From Streptomyces mesophilus (lineage in GTDB: Bacteria; Actinomycetota; Actinomycetes; Streptomycetales; Streptomycetaceae), in the NCBI RefSeq assembly GCF_011044995.1, contig NZ_JAAKZW010000003.1, positions 1-64,000 of the forward strand: DNA of 64,000 bases, in the 5' to 3' direction. Shown here piece by piece: positions 50,242-59,469 of the stretch. Positions within the stretch are counted from its first letter, which is position 1, and each line of letters starts with the position of its first letter. The position numbers were made by a program, and so were the translations under genes. Below the pieces are notes generated by a model. The model saw only the letters and a list, made by a program, of their open reading frames with translations. It made no database searches and was not told the DNA's origin.

Positions 50242-53200
50242 CGGGACCCACCCCGCCATCTCCCGCAGGCGGTCGAGGACATGTCCTGCGACCTCCGGGG
50301 GTATCGAGGCGATCAGCGCCTGCGCCTCCGCACGGCACTGCTCGGCGGCATCGGTGTCCGCGGCGGCCAGATGGGCCGCGTGCAACCGGCAGAGCGTTTT
50401 CGCCTCTTCGTCCGGCATGTTCACGAGCCGGAACAGCGCCAGCGCCCGCCGCAATCTGACGACTGCCTCCTTGGCGTCGCCGGCGGCGAGTGAGAGTTCC
50501 CCGAGGCTGACCAGGGTGTGACCCATGATCAGCCGCTCATGGTTCTCCTCCGCGCGCGCGAGGGCCTCCTGCAACACGTTCGCGGCTTCCTTGACGTCCC
50601 CGCGCAGCAGCAGTACCGAGCCGAGGCCGTGGAGGGCATACGCCTCACCGGTGTGATCGCCGATCAGACGGACGATGCGCAGGACTTGCTCGAACGCGTC
50701 CAGCGCGGCCTCGAGGTCGCCGCGCGCCAAATGTGTCTTGCCCAACCGGTGCAGCACCTGGGCCTCGACGCGCCGGCCGTTGCCCTGCCGGCTCAGGCGC
50801 AGCGCCTCGTCGAGCAGCCGGCCGGCCGCGGCGTCATCACCCTTGGTCAGCTGGATCTGCGCCAAGTGGTGCAGGCAGTAGGCCATGTCGACGGTCTCGC
50901 CGCGCTCGCGCAGGATCTTCAACGCGGCCTCGTAGTGTGCGGTGGCCTGATCGAGGCGGCCGTCGATCCGGGCCAAGAAGCCGAGTCCTCGCGCGGTCTG
51001 GGCGATACCGAGGTGGTTGCCCATTTCCTCCAACAGCGCTGTGGCCTTGCGGAAAAGTTCATCGGCCTGGGCGAAGTGCTGCCGGGTCACGGCAAGCCAG
51101 CCGAGCGACTGGAGCATGGCCGCCTCGCCGGTCCGGTCACCCGCCTTGCGGCTCGCGGCGAGCGCTGTCTCGTGCGTGCTGCGCCAGTCGTCCAGGCGCA
51201 CTTGCGTCTCCAGGAACAGCACCGAGGTCATGGCAAGTCCCCAGCAGTGCTCGGTGAGTCCCATCATGCCGGCCCGCCGGACGTAGGCGGGCAGTGAAGA
51301 GCGTTCCCTGGCGAACCACTGCAGCGGCTCCGTGAGGATCCGGTCCACCAAAGGGGCGGGCAGCGGATACAGGAACACGTCATCGCTCTTGATCAGCGCG
51401 TCCCGGCCGTACTCGCGATCGCGCGCCTGCGCCAGCAGGAAGAGGAAGCAGCCCAGCACCCGCAGGACAGCGGCCTCCCGGTCGTGCGTGTTCTCTTCGG
51501 CGACCAGTTGCTCGCGGGCGAGGAGCACGATGAGGCTGTGCAGCCGGTACTGCCGGTTACGCCCGGTCGTCGCGCCGGCGGCGTCCAGGAGTTGGGAGTC
51601 CGTCAGCTCGTTGATCAAGTCGCGCACCGCTGCCTCGGGCTGGTCGAGCAGCGCCATCGCCGCCCACAGGGAGAACGGCCCTTCCTCCAGGAGCGCCAGC
51701 CGCCGAAACAGCCGCCGTCCGCCCTCGCTCAGGCCCTCGCACGCGAGACTGAGGACGGCCCGGATGCCGACATCGGCATATTTGATCTCGTCGAGTCTTC
51801 GGGTCTCGTCCTCGAAGCGTTCCACCAGTTCGGCGATCTCCCAGTGGGGCCGGGCGGCCAGCCGGGCACCGGCGATGCGCAGGGCGAGCGGAAGATGCCC
51901 GCACAGTTCGGCGAGGGCGGTCGTGGCCTGCCGCTCCGCCGCGGCGCGCTCCGCCCCTGCCATGCGGCCGAGGAGATCCGCGGACTCCCGCGGTGCGAAG
52001 GTCGTGACGTCGACCCGTACAGCGCCGGCAAGGCTGCCGATATGGCGACGGCTGGTCATGATCACTGCGGAGGTGGGTCTGCCGGGCAGCAGCGGTCTGA
52101 TCTGGCTCTCCTCGGCGACGTTGTCGAGGATGATGAGCACCCGCCGCTGCGCGAGCAGCGCGCGGTACATCTCCGCCCGTTCGTCCAGGCCTTCGGGGAT
52201 CGCCGTGCCCTGGACGCCGAGGGCGCGCAGGAACCGTTCGAGCACCTGGGCGGGCGACACGGGAGCGGACGTCGTGCCGTGCAGTTCGGCGTAGAGCCGG
52301 CCGTCGGGGAAGTCCGCGGCGACCTGGTGGCCCACGTGGATGGCCGTGGTGGTCTTGCCGATACCCGGCTTGCCGACGAGGGTGACCAGCGGCACTGCCA
52401 GCGGGGAGCTGTCGCGGGGCGCCACCACAAGTTCGCGGATGCGGGTGATGAGGCTGTCCCGCCCGGTGAAGTCGGCGAGGGCGGCGGGCAGCATCTCCGG
52501 AACGTCCGCCGCAACCGTCGACCCGCCGTCGTCGGCGGGAGGAAGCCGGCTGTCCGGGTGGTCGAGACGGGGGTCCGTGGTGAGAATCGAATGCTCGAGT
52601 TCACGGAGCCGGATGTCGGGTTCCACGCCCAGCTCGTCGAGCAGGAGTCGTCGGGTGTCGCGGTAGACGCTGAGCGCCTCCGCCTGGCGCCCGGAACGGT
52701 AGAGCGCCAGCATGAGCTGGCCTCGCAGCCGCTCGCGCAGGGGGAACTCCTCGATGAGGTCGAAGAGTTCGCTCACCAGGACGCTGTGCTGACCCAGAGC
52801 AAGTCTGAGGCGGAGGTGCTCCTCGGCGGCGGTGACGCGTTGCTCGGTGAGCCGGCGCGCCCCGGACTCGACCACCTCGCCCGGCAGCCCTTCCAACGGG
52901 GCGCCGCGCCACAGTGCGAGCGCTTCACGGTAGGCGGCCGCCGCCTGCTGATCCTGCCGCGCGTCCCGCAGTTCGCGCGCTGTGTCGACGAGCGAGTGGA
53001 AGCGCAGGGCGTCGAGGCCCGCCTCATCGGTCTGCAGCAGGTATCCGCTGGGATGGGTCCGGATGACGTCGTCGGCGCCGTGGGCCACGAACTGGCGCCG
53101 CAGACCCGACACGCTGATCTGGAGCTGGGCGCGTGCCGTCGGTGGCGGATTCTCCTCGTACACGGCGCGGATGAGCCGGTCGGTGCTCACCACTTGGTTG

Positions 53201-53358
53201 GGGTCGAGCAGAAGCGCGGCCAGTACAGTCCGCTGGCGCGTACCGCCGAGGTACAGGGGTGTGGAACCGACGCTCGCCTCGAGAGGCCCGAGAATGCGGA
53301 ACGCGAGGCCCGATGAGCAGAACTCGCTGCCGTCCCCGGACATGGTCTGCTGCCCCAC
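50194..53358 (-). CDS. AfsR-type SARP regulator (BTAD, NB-ARC, TPR)
   Basis: A 1054-aa large SARP. Residues about 15-110 form the OmpR-like winged helix (FRILGPLEASVGSTPLYLGG, RQRTVLAALLLDPNQVVSTD), about 115-265 the bacterial transcriptional activation domain (ALWRGAPLEGLPGEVVE, LYRSGRQAEALSVYRDTRRLLLDELGVEP). Residues about 300-560 are an NB-ARC ATPase with VGKPGIGKTT and the LIILDNV Walker B. From about 690 to the end are TPR repeats (AAMLQSLGWLAVTRQHFAQADELF, AQVLHRLGKTHLARGDLEAALDAFEQ). This activates antibiotic-type genes upon an unknown signal. Start GTG 53358; ATG 53343 is possible. Convergent with the transthyretin-like gene. Confidence 0.95.
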   Translation of the reverse strand: MGQQTMSGDGSEFCSSGLAFRILGPLEASVGSTPLYLGGTRQRTVLAALLLDPNQVVSTDRLIRAVYEENPPPTARAQLQISVSGLRRQFVAHGADDVIRTHPSGYLLQTDEAGLDALRFHSLVDTARELRDARQDQQAAAAYREALALWRGAPLEGLPGEVVESGARRLTEQRVTAAEEHLRLRLALGQHSVLVSELFDLIEEFPLRERLRGQLMLALYRSGRQAEALSVYRDTRRLLLDELGVEPDIRLRELEHSILTTDPRLDHPDSRLPPADDGGSTVAADVPEMLPAALADFTGRDSLITRIRELVVAPRDSSPLAVPLVTLVGKPGIGKTTTAIHVGHQVAADFPDGRLYAELHGTTSAPVSPAQVLERFLRALGVQGTAIPEGLDERAEMYRALLAQRRVLIILDNVAEESQIRPLLPGRPTSAVIMTSRRHIGSLAGAVRVDVTTFAPRESADLLGRMAGAERAAAERQATTALAELCGHLPLALRIAGARLAARPHWEIAELVERFEDETRRLDEIKYADVGIRAVLSLACEGLSEGGRRLFRRLALLEEGPFSLWAAMALLDQPEAAVRDLINELTDSQLLDAAGATTGRNRQYRLHSLIVLLAREQLVAEENTHDREAAVLRVLGCFLFLLAQARDREYGRDALIKSDDVFLYPLPAPLVDRILTEPLQWFARERSSLPAYVRRAGMMGLTEHCWGLAMTSVLFLETQVRLDDWRSTHETALAASRKAGDRTGEAAMLQSLGWLAVTRQHFAQADELFRKATALLEEMGNHLGIAQTARGLGFLARIDGRLDQATAHYEAALKILRERGETVDMAYCLHHLAQIQLTKGDDAAAGRLLDEALRLSRQGNGRRVEAQVLHRLGKTHLARGDLEAALDAFEQVLRIVRLIGDHTGEAYALHGLGSVLLLRGDVKEAANVLQEALARAEENHERLIMGHTLVSLGELSLAAGDAKEAVVRLRRALALFRLVNMPDEEAKTLCRLHAAHLAAADTDAAEQCRAEAQALIASIPPEVAGHVLDRLREMAGWVPSGDGEGGEVMVEREV

Positions 53359-53992
53359 GTAGTTTCCCCCCCAAGGAACGTGCGCCGCTCGATGAACTCT
53401 AAAGATCCGCTGATGAGCCAGTCAACGCGTGAAACACGTGTATGTAACAGGGGTCGGGCGTCCATTCCCGTGCTCCGCCGACAAGAACTCCTGGTTCGAG
53501 AGGCTCGCACGCGGATCGGGCACCTCGGCCCCGAGGTTCGGGAGTTCCGGGATCGGCGAACGGTCTTGACGAGTCCTTAACGCCCTATCGCGCCGAGGTG
53601 CCATTCTGCGGGGAAGCGCTCCGTAAAGCGGCATACGGCTGGAATGGCCAAGTGAGGGCCCTCTGTATCAGCATTCTCGCGCTTATGGATCGGCGATTTT
53701 CGGCTATCACGGATCAATTTCGGCCACCTGTCTGGGGTGTTCACTGATCGGTGGCCTGTTACATGCTGCGCCGCTCCCGCCCGTGAACCCGCGCCGACCT
53801 GGAGTTTTCCCGGGCAGCAGGGCGTCGGCGAACCTCTGGACGGTCCCGGAGCATGGCCCGATGCGGCCTCTATCGTTCCTCTATCGTCACGGGCGGTTGG
53901 TCGATCGTGACGCGATGGCGCGACTTGCCAGCCTTTAGGCATCCTCAAGCGCCGCCACCAGGGCGGACTTCGTGAAACGGGAGCCAGCGCAC
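53359..53992. promoter_or_regulatory. divergent regulatory region with SARP-box-like direct repeat
   Basis: 634 bases between the large SARP and the small secreted peptide gene, with no supported gene. It contains two exact copies of CCTCTATCGT at 53867-53876 and 53878-53887, 11 bp apart, the spacing of SARP binding repeats. They lie about 105 bases upstream of the peptide gene. Binding by either SARP is inferred. Confidence 0.5.
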
Positions 53993-54184
53993 ATGATGAA
54001 GAACTGGTTGCTTCGTGCCTCTTGCGCCTTTTTCCTCGCTGCGGTCGTGGCAGGCACGACCTCGCAGTTGACCACCGCCGCCGACTCGGCGGCGCCGGCG
54101 GCGCCCGCGGTGACGTCCGCCGGACCGGCCGATGGCGAGCAGCCCGTCGAAGTCGAGCCCGACCCGAACAACCCCTGGGGCTGA
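53993..54184 (+). CDS. small secreted peptide
   Basis: A 63-aa product: signal peptide MMKNWLLRASCAFFLAAVVA (continuing to about TAADS), then a short Ala/Pro-rich, acidic tail that ends EVEPDPNNPWG. There is no Cys in the mature part. GGGAG lies ten bases before the ATG. The gene sits between the SARP-box-like repeat and the small SARP gene, 85 bases before it. A signal peptide followed by a short tail with a distinctive end is the build of a pheromone precursor; the XRE-type regulator at 62474 has the repeat architecture of peptide receptors. No function is established. Confidence 0.65.
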   Translation: MMKNWLLRASCAFFLAAVVAGTTSQLTTAADSAAPAAPAVTSAGPADGEQPVEVEPDPNNPWG

Positions 54185-54269
54185 CGGGTCGAACGAGGCC
54201 CATCGGGCCCAGCCGCGCGCCGTCTGGTCGCGCGCTCGACGAACATTCCACAGACGACGGGAAGACAGC

Positions 54270-55112
54270 GTGGACATCGACGTACTCGGTGCACTGGCCG
54301 TACGGGAACAGGGTGTTTCGGTCACCCCCACGGCCCCCAAACCGCGACAAGTACTTGCTCTGCTCGCGCTCAACGCCGACCAAGTCCTCCCGGTTGCCAC
54401 CGTGATCGAAGAACTCTGGGGCACCGAGCCCCCGCGCAGTGCGCGCCCCACTCTGCAGACGTACATCCTGCAATTGCGTGAACTGATCGAAGCGGCACTG
54501 CGCCAGGGCGATGAAACGTCGCGCGGTGCCAAGGACGTGCTGATGACCGTGCCCGGCGGTTATCTGCTCAATACCGGCGAAGGACGCAGCGACGTGCGGG
54601 ACTTCGAGCGGATCGCAGGGGCCGGTTACCGGGCGATGGATGCAGAGGATTACCCGCAGGCAGCGAAGCGGCTGAACGAGGCACTGGCCCTGTGGACCGG
54701 ACAAGCCCTGGCCGACATCCAGGCCGGACCCCATCTCAAGCCGCAGATCAAACGGTTGGAGGAGAGCCGGCTATGCGCACTCGACCAGCGCATCGACGCC
54801 GACCTCCGGCTGGGTCGGCACCGGGAACTCCTCGCGGAACTGACCGTGCTCATCAGCCGTTACCCCACCCACGAGAGCTTGTACGGACAGTTCATGGTGG
54901 CCCTGCATCGTTCCGGCCGCCGTGGCGAGGCGCTCAACGCCTACCAGCAGCTCCGTACGACACTGGTGCGCGACCTGGGCCTCGAACCCTCGGCCGCGCT
55001 CGTCAAGTTGCAGCGCTCCATCCTCGTCTCCGGCCCGCTCAGCGCCCCTGCCTCGGGCGGCACCGGCCTCAACGGGACGGCCGCCGACCGCGGCCTGACC
55101 CCGACCGGCTGA
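54270..55112 (+). CDS. small SARP (DnrI/RedD-type) activator
   Basis: A 280-aa SARP with the winged helix VDIDVLGALAVREQGVSVTP, PRQVLALLALNADQVLPVATVIEELWG and the BTAD region FERIAGAGYRAMDAEDYPQAAKRL through FMVALHRSGRRGEALNAYQQLRTTLVRDLGLEP. No ATPase or TPR part. Start GTG 54270 with ACGGGAAG seven bases upstream. Pathway-specific activators of this size drive polyketide clusters, and the aromatase/cyclase gene starts 120 bases downstream on the same strand. Confidence 0.95.
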   Translation: MDIDVLGALAVREQGVSVTPTAPKPRQVLALLALNADQVLPVATVIEELWGTEPPRSARPTLQTYILQLRELIEAALRQGDETSRGAKDVLMTVPGGYLLNTGEGRSDVRDFERIAGAGYRAMDAEDYPQAAKRLNEALALWTGQALADIQAGPHLKPQIKRLEESRLCALDQRIDADLRLGRHRELLAELTVLISRYPTHESLYGQFMVALHRSGRRGEALNAYQQLRTTLVRDLGLEPSAALVKLQRSILVSGPLSAPASGGTGLNGTAADRGLTPTG

Positions 55113-55232
55113 GCACCACTCACCCGGGAAACCGAAGAACGTGAACCGGGTCCTCCGTCCGGGCTCAAGTACCGCTCCAGGTGTGCCGTTCAGGCTCGGC
55201 GTATCTGCGCGGACTGGGAGGAGGCCCCGCTC

Positions 55233-56177
55233 ATGTCGTCGCGGTCGGCACACTTCGTCGAGCACACGGTCTCTGTAGCCGCCCCCGCCTCGGCGGTCTT
55301 CGGCCTGTTGACCGACGCTCCACGATGGCCCTTGTTCCTCCCTTCATACATGCACGTGGAACGCATGGAGTTCGACGGCGTCGAGGAGCACCTGTGGGTG
55401 TGGGAACTCGTCGCCGGCCGGGTCCGTTCCACCCGGGTCAGGCGCGTGCTGCGGCCTGAGGACCGGTCGGTCGACTACGAGGAGTTCGCGGCGGGCGAGA
55501 CCTCCTGGCCAGGCGCGGTGGCGTCCGGGACCTGGAGCGTCGCACCCGAGGACACAGCGCGCTCGAGCCTGACGCTGCGCTGCGAGTCCTCGACCCGGAC
55601 ACCCGGCGAACTCGACACGGATGTGTTGCTGCGCCTCGACGGGCTCCGGCGCATCGCCGAACAGTGGGACGCCTTCGACGAACTCTTGCTGTCCTTCCAG
55701 GACACCACCCGCATCGACGGCCCTCCCGAACTCGTCTACGACTTTCTCTACCGAGTCCAGGACTGGGCCGATCTCCTGCCGCACATCGATGCCGCGGAGG
55801 TCTGCGAGGAACGGCCCGGAGTTCAGATCGCCGTACTGGAAACCTGTGCCGCGCACACCGGTCTTTCGGTCACCGCACAGACCGTACGGCTGTGCTTTCC
55901 CGCCGCCGGGCGCATCGTCTACAAGGAGACGCTGCCCGTGGACCTCGTCGCTGCCCACACCGGTGAGTGGTCCATCGAACCCGGGGTGTCCGGAGTGACT
56001 CTGATCTCCACGCACCAGGTACTGCTGAGGCCGCAGGCCGTGGCGGATGTCCTGGGCCCCGACGCCCGCCTGGTCGATGCCCGCCACTACGTGCGGGAGT
56101 GGTTCGGCCGCGACGGCAGGGCGGCGCTCAGCCTTGCGAAGTGGCGTGCGGAGAGTCAGTTGAGCCGCCTGCGATGA
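55233..56177 (+). CDS. di-domain polyketide aromatase/cyclase
   Basis: A 314-aa protein with two SRPBCC (START-like) domains: EHTVSVAAPASAVFGLLTDAPRWPLFLPSYMHVERMEF and, from about residue 150, FQDTTRIDGPPELVYDFLYRVQDWADLLPHIDAAEV. It ends HYVREWFGRDGRAALSLAKW. This is the length and layout of type II polyketide aromatase/cyclases that fold and dehydrate the first ring of an ACP-bound poly-beta-keto chain. GGGAGGAGG precedes the ATG. It is translationally coupled (ATGA) to the next gene. Minimal type II PKS genes are not in the window. Confidence 0.92.
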   Translation: MSSRSAHFVEHTVSVAAPASAVFGLLTDAPRWPLFLPSYMHVERMEFDGVEEHLWVWELVAGRVRSTRVRRVLRPEDRSVDYEEFAAGETSWPGAVASGTWSVAPEDTARSSLTLRCESSTRTPGELDTDVLLRLDGLRRIAEQWDAFDELLLSFQDTTRIDGPPELVYDFLYRVQDWADLLPHIDAAEVCEERPGVQIAVLETCAAHTGLSVTAQTVRLCFPAAGRIVYKETLPVDLVAAHTGEWSIEPGVSGVTLISTHQVLLRPQAVADVLGPDARLVDARHYVREWFGRDGRAALSLAKWRAESQLSRLR

Positions 56178-57481
56178 CGGCGAAGACAGCCAGGACAACG
56201 AACGCGACCGAGGGGCCTGGACACTCGGCCGGGGCGCGCGGCTACGCAGCCGTTCCCGTTCCTGTGGACGTGGCGCAGCGTGCGCTACGACTGGAGGCCT
56301 TGCTCGGAAACCCCGAAGACCCCGCAAACCCCTACGGCGCAGCCGCGCTCGCGGCCGCCGCAGGCATGAGCGGCACAGCGCCTCGTACAGCAGCCCCTGA
56401 CGGCATCGGCGACGAGCCGGCCGCCTGGCCGGACGCGGCGCAATTCGTGCGCGGGCTCCGGCCGTTGCTCCGGCGCGACCTGGGCCTTGCCGAAGCCTGG
56501 GTGCTGCACCCGCTGCGTCACGAACCGGCTCAGGCACTCGCCTGTCTGCTGGGACCTGCGGCGCTGCTCGCAGCGACAGGTGGAGTGCTGCACACCACCG
56601 CCGCGATCGTGGACGGCCGGGCCCGGCATGACCCGGCGGCGCGGCAGTGGCTGCCCGTTCTCGCAGCCGTTTTCGCGGACCTGCTCGCCTGTGAGGCGCT
56701 GACCACGGTCGCGCTGCGCGGGCTCGCCCCTGCGGATGACGCCGGGGCGCTGCCGGTCGCCGCGACCGGCTACCTCATCCCGCATCTGGTCAGTGACCTG
56801 CTGGCGGATCTGGAGCTGGTCCTGCAGGAGAGCGGGTTCGGACCGGACCGCACCGAACGCCGGGTGCTCGCCGCGTTGGAGGGACACCGGACCACGGCAG
56901 GCGTCGATGGGCGGGCCGCTCTTGTGGCACAGCAGCAGCTGGTTCGTGCGCCGTCGATGCGAGCACAGCCGGCCGCGATGCCCGAACTGTTCCGCCTGGC
57001 GAGGCCGGCACCGGGCGTCGGCGCGACTCGGTGCACCGAGGCGCTCCTGGCCGTACTGCCGGAGGCGGCAGCTCACTGTTTCGGCACAGACGACGGTGAT
57101 GGGATGGCGACCCAACTCGCCCAGCTGGGGCGCAGGCTGGCGACCGAGCAGCGCCATGCGCACCGCGCACTCCGGGCCGCGGCCGCCGCCGACCCGGACG
57201 GCGCGCCGGCGCGTGCCCTTGCCGACCGGTTCGCCCTGGTGCTCCAGGCGAGCGCGGTCCTCGGAGTGGCCCGTGCCGCCGCCCAATCGGGCGAGGGCTT
57301 CCTCGGCCGGCCCGAATGGGCGCTGCTCGCGTTGCGCCGCATCGGTCGGCGGCTCGGCCTGCCGTTGCCCGTCAGCACGGATTCTCCCGCCGGCGCGAGC
57401 CTTGCCGTCTGGACCGAACTGGCCGAGCGCGTACAACAGCGCGTCGACTGCGACCTGTACGCAACGCGGCTGCTGTGGTGA
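56174..57481 (+). CDS. acyl-CoA-dehydrogenase-like protein, divergent
   Basis: A 435-aa mostly helical protein coupled to the aromatase gene. The C-terminal third, ADRFALVLQASAVLGVARAAAQSGEGFLG and later LAERVQQRVDCDLYATRLLW, resembles the helical bundle of acyl-CoA dehydrogenases, and the middle ALLAATGGVLHTTAAIVDGRARH is also helical. The flavin-binding motifs are not obvious, so activity is doubtful. It may be a non-redox scaffold or a very divergent dehydrogenase acting on the carrier-bound chain. Similar proteins occur in some polyketide clusters; recognition is weak. Confidence 0.5.
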   Translation: MTAKTARTTNATEGPGHSAGARGYAAVPVPVDVAQRALRLEALLGNPEDPANPYGAAALAAAAGMSGTAPRTAAPDGIGDEPAAWPDAAQFVRGLRPLLRRDLGLAEAWVLHPLRHEPAQALACLLGPAALLAATGGVLHTTAAIVDGRARHDPAARQWLPVLAAVFADLLACEALTTVALRGLAPADDAGALPVAATGYLIPHLVSDLLADLELVLQESGFGPDRTERRVLAALEGHRTTAGVDGRAALVAQQQLVRAPSMRAQPAAMPELFRLARPAPGVGATRCTEALLAVLPEAAAHCFGTDDGDGMATQLAQLGRRLATEQRHAHRALRAAAAADPDGAPARALADRFALVLQASAVLGVARAAAQSGEGFLGRPEWALLALRRIGRRLGLPLPVSTDSPAGASLAVWTELAERVQQRVDCDLYATRLLW

Positions 57482-57563
57482 GCACGTAGGGCCGCACACC
57501 GAGAAAGCAACCAGGAGTGAACGCCCAGGGGCGGTCCTGGGAGGAAAGGTCGGGGAGTTGACC

Positions 57564-58418
57564 GTGCACCGGACCGTGGCAGAACCCATTCATGTGGCCG
57601 GACCCCAGCATCCGTGGGACCAGGTGGCCGAACGCGCCCAGACCACGGGGCACGTCGTGGTGCACACATCATGGGGCGAGTGGCTCACAGCCGCGCTCCT
57701 CGATCCTGAACTGCGCACCCTGCTCGGCCGGGACTGGCCGCGCTACCGGGAGGCGCCCACCCCGCCCAGCCGTTTTGTCTTCGCGGTCTCGCGGTTGGTC
57801 GTCAAGCACACCGCCGCGGCGGTCCTCGAGGTCGCCCCCGGGGACCTCGACATCGCCTACCAGCCCAGTGGCCGGCCCACGTTGCGCGGTTTCGGCGAGG
57901 AACTGCAGCTGAGCCTCGCCCACACCGAGGAACTCATCGTCGCCGCGGTCAGCCTGAACGGACCGATCGGAGTCGACGCCGAGGTGAGCACGCGAGAGAT
58001 GTCGTACGACCTGCTGCGCCCCCAGGTCTGCACCGAGCGGGAGGCCAATGTGCTCGACGCACTGCCGGACGGCGAGCGCATGGCACGCCTCTTGCGTCTG
58101 TGGACCCTCAAGGAGGCCTACACCAAGGCCCTCGGGCAGGGCATGCGACGCCGGTTCAGCGCCGTGGGCTTCCACTGGGACGCCGACGGACACCCGGTGC
58201 TGGACGAGGAGGCCGAGCTCGTGGACGACTGGTCGTTCGCCACCCACTGCGTACACGGCCGGTATCTGGTGAGCCAGGCGCATCGCCGGACCCCGTTGGA
58301 GACCCGACCGCCGGCCGCGTCGGCAGTGCCCCCGTCACCGGATGCTGTCGTAGCGGAGCGCGGACGAGAAGAGCCGCTTCGCCAGGTTGTCGCATTCCCT
58401 GGGCGATCAGGCCGTTGA
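57564..58418 (+). CDS. Sfp-type 4'-phosphopantetheinyl transferase (first copy)
   Basis: A 284-aa PPTase. It transfers the phosphopantetheine arm of CoA to the Ser of carrier proteins. Motifs: P-S-G-R-P (YQPSGRPTLRG), SLAHTEELIVAAVS, metal-binding GPIGVDAEVSTRE and LRLWTLKEAYTKALGQGM (W-x-x-K-E-A). The C-terminal 40 residues are a Pro-rich extension. Start GTG 57564, six bases after GGGGAG. The tandem ACP and the ACP at 43768 are likely clients. A second full PPTase lies 2.6 kb downstream, which is unusual. Confidence 0.92.
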   Translation: MHRTVAEPIHVAGPQHPWDQVAERAQTTGHVVVHTSWGEWLTAALLDPELRTLLGRDWPRYREAPTPPSRFVFAVSRLVVKHTAAAVLEVAPGDLDIAYQPSGRPTLRGFGEELQLSLAHTEELIVAAVSLNGPIGVDAEVSTREMSYDLLRPQVCTEREANVLDALPDGERMARLLRLWTLKEAYTKALGQGMRRRFSAVGFHWDADGHPVLDEEAELVDDWSFATHCVHGRYLVSQAHRRTPLETRPPAASAVPPSPDAVVAERGREEPLRQVVAFPGRSGR

Positions 58419-58569
58419 ACCGCGCGAGCGGACGCGAGCGGCGCCGGGTGTGTCCGCGCGCCGGGTGTGTCCGCGGGTCGGGCCGTGGCCCGGGCAGTGC
58501 GCTCCAGCGGGACGAAAGCGTCCGTCGAGCGTGGTGGCGGAACGTGTCCAGGAGGCTCGAGGAGGAACC

Positions 58570-58746
58570 ATGCCCGATACGAGTGAGGCGGAGCTCGGCG
58601 TACGCGTCGAACGAGGCCAGGCGAACGCCGATGAACTGGCCGCACTGACCGTCGCGTTGCTCGCTGTGCGCGCACGGGGTGAGTCCACGATCCGTCGCAC
58701 ATCGGGGGCACGCTCCGCGCGCTGGTGGCGTCCGTCGGGCGCATGA
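58570..58746 (+). CDS. acyl-CoA carboxylase epsilon subunit-like protein
   Basis: A 58-aa protein: MPDTSEAELGVRVERGQANA, DELAALTVALLAVRARGEST and a basic, Trp-containing tail ARWWRP. This is the small epsilon subunit pattern (V-x-R-G-x-A-x-x-E-E-L-A-A-L) that stabilises actinobacterial acyl-CoA carboxylase beta subunits. No alpha or beta subunit is in the window. GAGGAGG precedes the ATG. It fits supply of malonyl- or methylmalonyl-CoA units to the cluster, or a partner encoded beyond the window. Confidence 0.75.
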   Translation: MPDTSEAELGVRVERGQANADELAALTVALLAVRARGESTIRRTSGARSARWWRPSGA

Positions 58747-58796
58747 GACGGCGAGCAGTCCCAGCGCAACGACCCATAACCCAGGAGGCAGCAGCC

Positions 58797-59456
58797 ATGA
58801 CCGGCGTACCGCTGACCGATGGCCTTGCCGGCGTGATCCAGGCGCTTGCCGCCGTGCTGCGCACAGTGCCCGACCGGATCGATCCACAACAGAGCTTCCG
58901 GACGCTGGGCCTGGACTCGATCCATACCGCTGAACTGATGGCCGCGCTCAACGCCCGCTTCGGTGTCACAGTGGCGGCCGACGCCCTGTACGACCACCCG
59001 ACCCCGGCCGCCCTCGCACGCCATGTCGAGGCTCAGAGCCACCCCGCGCCGCAGGCCGCAGACCAGTCCCCGGCCCAGGTGCGCGAGGCGCTGCGCGATC
59101 GGCTTGCGGGCATCGTGGGCTGCGACGCGGAACGGATCGACCCCGAGGCACCTTTCCACGCATTCGGCCTGGACTCCATCCGCGCGGCCGAGTTCATGGC
59201 CGCGATCAACGCCACGTACGGCCTGGCCGAACGGCCTGTCACGCTGTACGACCACCCTGACCTGGCCACCATGGCGGCCCATGTCACCGCTGTCGCCTAC
59301 GGAGCGGGGACCGAACCGGCTCCGGTCCACGCCGAGGACGCCCTCGCCGGCCCTGAGATGAACCAGGACGAGGTGGGCGCGCTGTTGGATGCAGTGCGCG
59401 CCGACATGCTCACCGTCGACGAAGCCGCGGCCCTGCTGGCATTCCGGCCCGCCTGA
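58797..59456 (+). CDS. tandem acyl carrier protein (two ACP domains)
   Basis: A 219-aa protein with two ACP domains in a row. The sites are LGLDSIHTAELMAAL (Ser about residue 41) and FGLDSIRAAEFMAAI (Ser about residue 125), both with intact D-S-I, joined by an Ala/Pro/Gln-rich linker (HPAPQAADQSPAQ). The C-terminus ends with a helix ADMLTVDEAAALLAFRPA that may be a docking element; the following KS-like protein begins with a very similar helix (TREILTRFKGGTMARDQAVALL). AGGAGG precedes the ATG. Thirteen bases separate the two genes. Confidence 0.93.
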   Translation: MTGVPLTDGLAGVIQALAAVLRTVPDRIDPQQSFRTLGLDSIHTAELMAALNARFGVTVAADALYDHPTPAALARHVEAQSHPAPQAADQSPAQVREALRDRLAGIVGCDAERIDPEAPFHAFGLDSIRAAEFMAAINATYGLAERPVTLYDHPDLATMAAHVTAVAYGAGTEPAPVHAEDALAGPEMNQDEVGALLDAVRADMLTVDEAAALLAFRPA

Positions 59457-59469
59457 CCCGAGGACACGC

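Noticed and set aside
53413-53580. 55-aa plus-strand ORF (MSQSTRETRVCNRGRAS...) in front of the large SARP
   Set aside because: No ribosome binding site, irregular composition, and it lies in the likely promoter of the SARP gene.
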